Assembly: GCA_005878665.1 (NCBI GenBank)
Contig: VBLR01000126.1
Span: 1 to 23,259 of the forward strand
Source of the DNA: Methanobacteriota archaeon
Lineage (GTDB): Archaea > Thermoplasmatota > Thermoplasmata > RBG-16-68-12
DNA length: 23,259 bases
Direction of reading: 5' to 3'
Below are positions 20,215-23,259 of this stretch, piece by piece. The position numbers and the translations under genes were made by a program. The number at the start of each line of letters is the position of its first letter. Within the stretch, counting starts at the first letter, position 1. The notes beneath the pieces were generated by a model. The model was not told the origin of the DNA and ran no database searches. It worked only from the letters and a program-made list of their open reading frames with translations.

Positions 20215-20787
20215 ATGAAGGCGAAATCCCGTTTCCTCGGGATCGACGACGCCCCGTTCCGCTTCTCCGACGAGAGGGTTCCGATCGTCGGCGTCGTCGT
20301 GCAGGCGCCGTCGTACATCGAGGGCGTCCTCACAACCTTGGCCGAAGTCGACGGGCACGATGCGACGGAACGGATTGCCGCGATGGTGCGGCGTTCGCGG
20401 TACCACGCCGGTCTCGCGGCGATCCTGATCGACGGGACCGCGGTGGGTGGATTCAATGTCGTCGACATCGACGCGGTCCATGAGGCGGTGGACCGGCCGG
20501 TCGTCACCGTCACCCGGAAGAAGCCCAATATGAATGCCATCGAGACCGCGTTGCGACGCCGTTTCGACGACTGGGAGGAACGGCTCGCGATCATTCGGCG
20601 GCACGAGATCGGGTCCATCCGCACCGCGCGCGGCACCGTTTGGGTGACACATGTCGGCACCACGGAGGCGGAGGTCGAGAAAGCACTTTCCCTCACCACC
20701 GTTCGGGGCGTGCTGCCGGAACCGCTCCGGGTCGCGCACCTGATCGCGGCGGGCATCGTCCGGGGCGAGTCTCGTGGACGCGCATGA
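20215..20787 (+). CDS. DUF99 (UPF0215, endonuclease V-like) family protein
   Basis: A 190-residue member of the archaeal DUF99/UPF0215 family, related in fold to endonuclease V. Landmarks are FLGIDDAPF (7-15), VGVVVQAPSYIEGVLTTLAEVDGHDATERI, AAILIDGTAVGGFNVVDI and VVTVTRKKPN. Its close relationship to EndoV suggests a nucleic-acid or nucleotide-related role, but no activity can be assigned here. The ATG follows the pth2 TGA by one nucleotide, so translation is likely coupled. The gene ends 20 nt before the convergent pelota stop. Length is usual for the family. Confidence 0.9.
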   Translation: MKAKSRFLGIDDAPFRFSDERVPIVGVVVQAPSYIEGVLTTLAEVDGHDATERIAAMVRRSRYHAGLAAILIDGTAVGGFNVVDIDAVHEAVDRPVVTVTRKKPNMNAIETALRRRFDDWEERLAIIRRHEIGSIRTARGTVWVTHVGTTEAEVEKALSLTTVRGVLPEPLRVAHLIAAGIVRGESRGRA

Positions 20788-20807
20788 CCTGGTGACACAC
20801 CGACCCG

Positions 20808-21842
20808 TCATTTGATCGGAAATCGGAGGAGCGCGGCAATTCCACCAAGGGCTTCCAGCTTCTGTCCTGCCTCGTGATGTCGGCTCACCAAGACGACGGC
20901 CCCGCGAGCGGACTCGGCGGACCGCATGAGGTCTTCGATGCCGGGATTCCGCACGACCGCGTCGCTCACGAGGAGGGTCTCGACCGCGCCGGCGTCGACC
21001 GCCTCTGCGACCTCCGCGGGTCCGTACGCGCACGGTCCGTTCGTCGCGATCGCCTCGAGCAGCTTCTCGACGAGCCGAATCTCGTAGGCGACCCGGCTGT
21101 CTCCGAACACCTTCGCGCCGACGCCGGCTTTGAGCGCTTCCTGGATTCCCTGCATCCCCGCCTGGGCCGTGCCGTGGCTGTGGACCTTCGAGGCAAGGGC
21201 AGGCTCCCGCGCCTTCAGGTATTCGAGGAACGCATCGCGTGTGAAGCCCGGTCCGACGAGGACGAGCGCCTCGCCGATTTCCGTCACGCGGAGCTTCGTG
21301 AGGATCTCGTCAAAGTATACGGATTGGGCGTCCCCGGACGGGAACATCTTGCCGTGGCCGGGCGCGCGGATCGTCGCCAATTCACGGACTCCATATTGCC
21401 GGAGCTGGGCCATGAGCGCCTCTTCGTCGTCTAGCGAAAGGAAGGCTACCAAAGGCTTCTGTGCCGCGGCGACGGCCTCGTCGATCCGCCGCAGCTCGTG
21501 CGGCTGCCACGTCTTGATGACGGAGAGGACATCGTCGACCGCGACGTTGAGCGTGTGATGCCGTCCGAGGTCTTGCGGTCCCTCGACGATGACGCCGGTG
21601 ATCCGCAGTCGGTCCGAAAACGCCTGGAACTCGACGCTCTCCACCCGGATCGTGAGCGTCACACGGACCTTCTCGCCCCGCTCGGGTCGGACCTTGTCCG
21701 TCTTCACTTCCTCGCGGCGATAGGTCGAGGCACGGACCTGATCTCCGGGGAGGACGAGGTTGTGAAGATGCCAGAGGTCGTCCGCGTTCTCGACGCGGAG
21801 CTTGATCTCGCCGGTCCTCGGGTCCCGATGGAGCACGCGCAT
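20808..21842 (-). CDS. pelA: mRNA surveillance protein Pelota (aPelota)
   Basis: A 344-residue eRF1-like protein that, with aEF1A acting in place of Hbs1, enters the empty A site of stalled ribosomes and promotes their dissociation. The order is an Sm-like N-terminal domain (~1-130: MRVLHRDPRTGEIKLRVENA, DDLWHLHNLVLPGDQV, RLRITGVIVEGPQDL), a central domain without the GGQ motif of release factors (~135-265, with VGPGFTRDAFLEYL), and a C-terminal domain ending LGGIAALLRFPIK. Length matches archaeal Pelota. A TATA box lies ~26 nt before the ATG, implying a leaderless mRNA. It converges on the pth2/DUF99 operon. Confidence 0.97.
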   Translation of the reverse strand: MRVLHRDPRTGEIKLRVENADDLWHLHNLVLPGDQVRASTYRREEVKTDKVRPERGEKVRVTLTIRVESVEFQAFSDRLRITGVIVEGPQDLGRHHTLNVAVDDVLSVIKTWQPHELRRIDEAVAAAQKPLVAFLSLDDEEALMAQLRQYGVRELATIRAPGHGKMFPSGDAQSVYFDEILTKLRVTEIGEALVLVGPGFTRDAFLEYLKAREPALASKVHSHGTAQAGMQGIQEALKAGVGAKVFGDSRVAYEIRLVEKLLEAIATNGPCAYGPAEVAEAVDAGAVETLLVSDAVVRNPGIEDLMRSAESARGAVVLVSRHHEAGQKLEALGGIAALLRFPIK

Positions 21843-21864
21843 TCGCGGGCGCCATGGAGCGCCG

Positions 21865-21872
21865 CCTTATTT
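21865..21872 (-). promoter_or_regulatory. TATA box of pelota
   Basis: Minus-strand AAATAAGG is centred about 26 nt before the ATG at 21842, in otherwise GC-rich DNA. Confidence 0.6.
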
Positions 21873-21924
21873 CTGCGTGTCGAGGGCGCCTGTGGTTGCT
21901 TCGACGCTTTCGGGTGACCCACGA

Positions 21925-21934
21925 GCCTTAAGCG
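21925..21934 (+). promoter_or_regulatory. TATA box of the 161-aa membrane protein gene
   Basis: GCCTTAAGCG is centred about 27 nt before the GTG at 21957 and supports that start. It forms a divergent pair with the pelota box 53 nt away. Confidence 0.5.
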
Positions 21935-21956
21935 TTGGCTGGCCGTTCCGCCGTCC

Positions 21957-22442
21957 GTGGAGCGGTACCTCCTTCGCGCCGATCTCCAGGGGTACACGTA
22001 CCGCGAGATCTTGGAGGTGAGACCGGGTTCCGTACGCCTCCTCCACCCGTCCGAGCGGGCACGGCGACTCTCGCGATGGACCTCGACGCTGTTCGCGCTC
22101 GGTTATCTGTTCGTCCTCGGATCGTTCATGGGGGCCGGCAGCGCCGGTGGGCTCCTCGTTTCCGGATGGGGCGGCCTCGTGATCGCCGCCGGCCTCGTCG
22201 CATTCTTCATCACGGGTCTTGTCCTCCTCCTTCTTTGGTGGGACGACCGGAACCTGCCGATCCTTGCGGAAAACCCCGACGCCGCGACGGCGGTCGAAGT
22301 CCTCGGCGTGACTTCGTTCGGCACCTTCCAAGAAATTCGCGCCCGGGCGGACGGCCGGGACCTCCGAATCGCGGTCCATGCATCGAAGGGCCGTTTGGCC
22401 GAAGTCCTCCGGTTCGCTGGGATCGCGAACGTCCAAGTGTGA
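21957..22442 (+). CDS. Small membrane protein with two transmembrane helices (161 aa)
   Basis: I do not recognise the family. A cytoplasmic-looking N-terminus (1-40) begins MERYLLRADLQGYTYREILE. Two hydrophobic helices follow at about 44-62 (TLFALGYLFVLGSFMGAG) and 70-94 (a long Leu/Val/Phe-rich stretch ending in WWDD), then a soluble C-terminal domain of ~65 residues with strand-like TFQEIRARADGRDLRIAVHA. Both ends are predicted to lie on the same side of the membrane. The start is GTG at 21957, supported by the TATA spacing. It is divergent from pelota and convergent with the aIF2-gamma gene. No conserved catalytic pattern is visible. Confidence 0.75.
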   Translation: MERYLLRADLQGYTYREILEVRPGSVRLLHPSERARRLSRWTSTLFALGYLFVLGSFMGAGSAGGLLVSGWGGLVIAAGLVAFFITGLVLLLLWWDDRNLPILAENPDAATAVEVLGVTSFGTFQEIRARADGRDLRIAVHASKGRLAEVLRFAGIANVQV

Positions 22443-22492
22443 GGCACTCGATCGCATCGGAATGCGAGGCGACGAGTCCACCCGGCCAGACT

Positions 22493-23259
22493 TCACCTAA
22501 GGACGCCGTAGCCAATGAGCCGCCATTTCCCGCCAATCCGACGGGAGACCGCGACGCGTTGTCCTGGCTCCGCGACGACGGGGATCTTGAGGGCCATGTC
22601 CGCGCGGTTTTCCCTTGCGGAGGTCACCACGCCGACGGTCGTCGCGGTGCCGACCGACACCATGAGCGGCTCCGACGTCTTGATGCCCTCGACCTTCAGC
22701 TCCTCCGGGACTCCGACGACGCGCTCCAGCAGGTTGACCTCCACGGTCATCTTCATCAAGATTTCCGGGAGGCTCGTGGGTGGCCCCACGACCCGACCGA
22801 CGAGGCCGTCCGCCTTCGTGAGGACCGGATCCAGGTTCGTCCCGATCGCGATCAGCCCGCCCGGTCTCACCTCCTTCCGCGCGGACCCGCCGGTGTGGAG
22901 CGAGCGGATCGTCGTCGTGATGTTCTTCCACTCCGTCTTGTTGCCGAGGGTCACCTGACGCCCGGGCGAGATCTCGATCTCCTCCCCGACCTTCATGTGG
23001 CCTTGCATCAGGCTCCCGCCGAGTACCCCTCCGACGATCTTCTCCGGCGGAATGCCCGGTTGGTTCACATCGAACGACCGTGCGACGTACATCTTCGCCG
23101 ACTTCGATTCCTCATGCGGCGGCGTCGGGATGACCCGCTGGATCATCATGAGGAGGGCGTCCAGGTTCACGTCGTGGTGCGCGGACACCGGGACGATCGG
23201 CGCGCCCTGCGCGACCGTTCCCTTGACGAACGCCTGGATCTGGCGGTAGTTCTCTTCCG
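22493..23259 (-). CDS. eif2g: Translation initiation factor 2 subunit gamma (aIF2-gamma), C-terminal part
   Basis: The frame is open to the right edge, so the N-terminal GTPase switch and P-loop region is missing. The visible 255 residues start EENYRQIQAFVKGTVAQG, continue with GAPIVPVSAHHDVNLDAL (the G5 region end of the G domain), then domain II (MYVARSFDVNQPG, VGGVLGGSLMQGHMKVGEEIEISPG) and domain III, ending GGKWRLIGYGVLR. This matches aIF2-gamma, the GTPase that with aIF2-alpha and beta delivers initiator Met-tRNA to the small ribosomal subunit. SelB and EF-Tu are excluded by the domain II sequence. The stop is 50 nt from the convergent membrane-protein gene. Confidence 0.95.
   Translation of the reverse strand, partial: EENYRQIQAFVKGTVAQGAPIVPVSAHHDVNLDALLMMIQRVIPTPPHEESKSAKMYVARSFDVNQPGIPPEKIVGGVLGGSLMQGHMKVGEEIEISPGRQVTLGNKTEWKNITTTIRSLHTGGSARKEVRPGGLIAIGTNLDPVLTKADGLVGRVVGPPTSLPEILMKMTVEVNLLERVVGVPEELKVEGIKTSEPLMVSVGTATTVGVVTSARENRADMALKIPVVAEPGQRVAVSRRIGGKWRLIGYGVLR

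Noticed and set aside
1..23259. CRISPR arrays, insertion sequences, integrases, prophage or toxin-antitoxin genes
   Set aside because: No regularly spaced repeats, transposase or recombinase motifs, or terminal inverted repeats were seen by eye on either strand.

Overview
The window is archaeal. It carries transcription factor B, archaeosine tRNA-guanine transglycosylase, the KEOPS subunit Pcc1, archaeal-type Pth2, a DUF99 protein, aPelota and aIF2-gamma. Its tRNA-Gln has no encoded CCA, and TATA boxes sit about 26-30 nt in front of many start codons, which is the archaeal leaderless pattern. The DNA is strongly GC-rich with G/C-ending codons. Gene content (class II fumarase, an NAD(P)-type aldehyde dehydrogenase, 2-oxoacid:ferredoxin oxidoreductase, many PAS/GAF and receiver proteins, RAD55/KaiC-like ATPase) fits a heterotrophic, GC-rich Thermoplasmatota-like euryarchaeon. 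The lineage is inferred from gene content, not tested.

Layout. 1-549 (-): N-terminal part of a KorA-type 2-oxoacid:ferredoxin oxidoreductase subunit, cut by the left edge. 754-1740 (-): TFB behind an unusual inverted pair of TATA-like elements. 2075-4856 (+): fumarase, a DUF3052 protein, an antibiotic-biosynthesis-monooxygenase (ABM) protein and a GNAT acetyltransferase, closely spaced. 4897-8483 (-): aldehyde dehydrogenase, a NUDIX-HAD fusion and a class I O-methyltransferase. 8604-9009: two small convergent ORFs, both unrecognised. 9098-12605: tRNA-modification block with the ms2t6A methylthiotransferase, tRNA-Gln(TTG), pcc1 and tgtA. 12701-13522 (+): DnaQ/RNase H-like nuclease. 13575-19153 (-): signalling island with a KaiC/RAD55-like ATPase, a PAS-PAS-GAF-PAS histidine kinase, a REC-DUF835-like-winged-helix regulator, a REC-only regulator and a winged-helix protein. 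19227-20787 (+): DUF1616-like membrane protein, pth2 and DUF99. 20808-21842 (-): pelota. 21957-22442 (+): small membrane protein. 22493-23259 (-): C-terminal part of aIF2-gamma, cut by the right edge.

How the parts fit. The centre links two steps at tRNA position 37: Pcc1 belongs to the complex that makes t6A, and the methylthiotransferase thiomethylates t6A. A tRNA gene is wedged between them, sharing bases with one gene and ending 5 nt before the other; TgtA (position 15) converges on pcc1 with a 68-nt overlap. The signalling island is a nearly complete sensory pathway with a regulator that carries its own DNA-binding domain, which is uncommon in archaea. The right end groups ribosome rescue and initiation genes (Pth2, Pelota, aIF2-gamma). 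No CRISPR array, insertion sequence, integrase or rRNA was seen.
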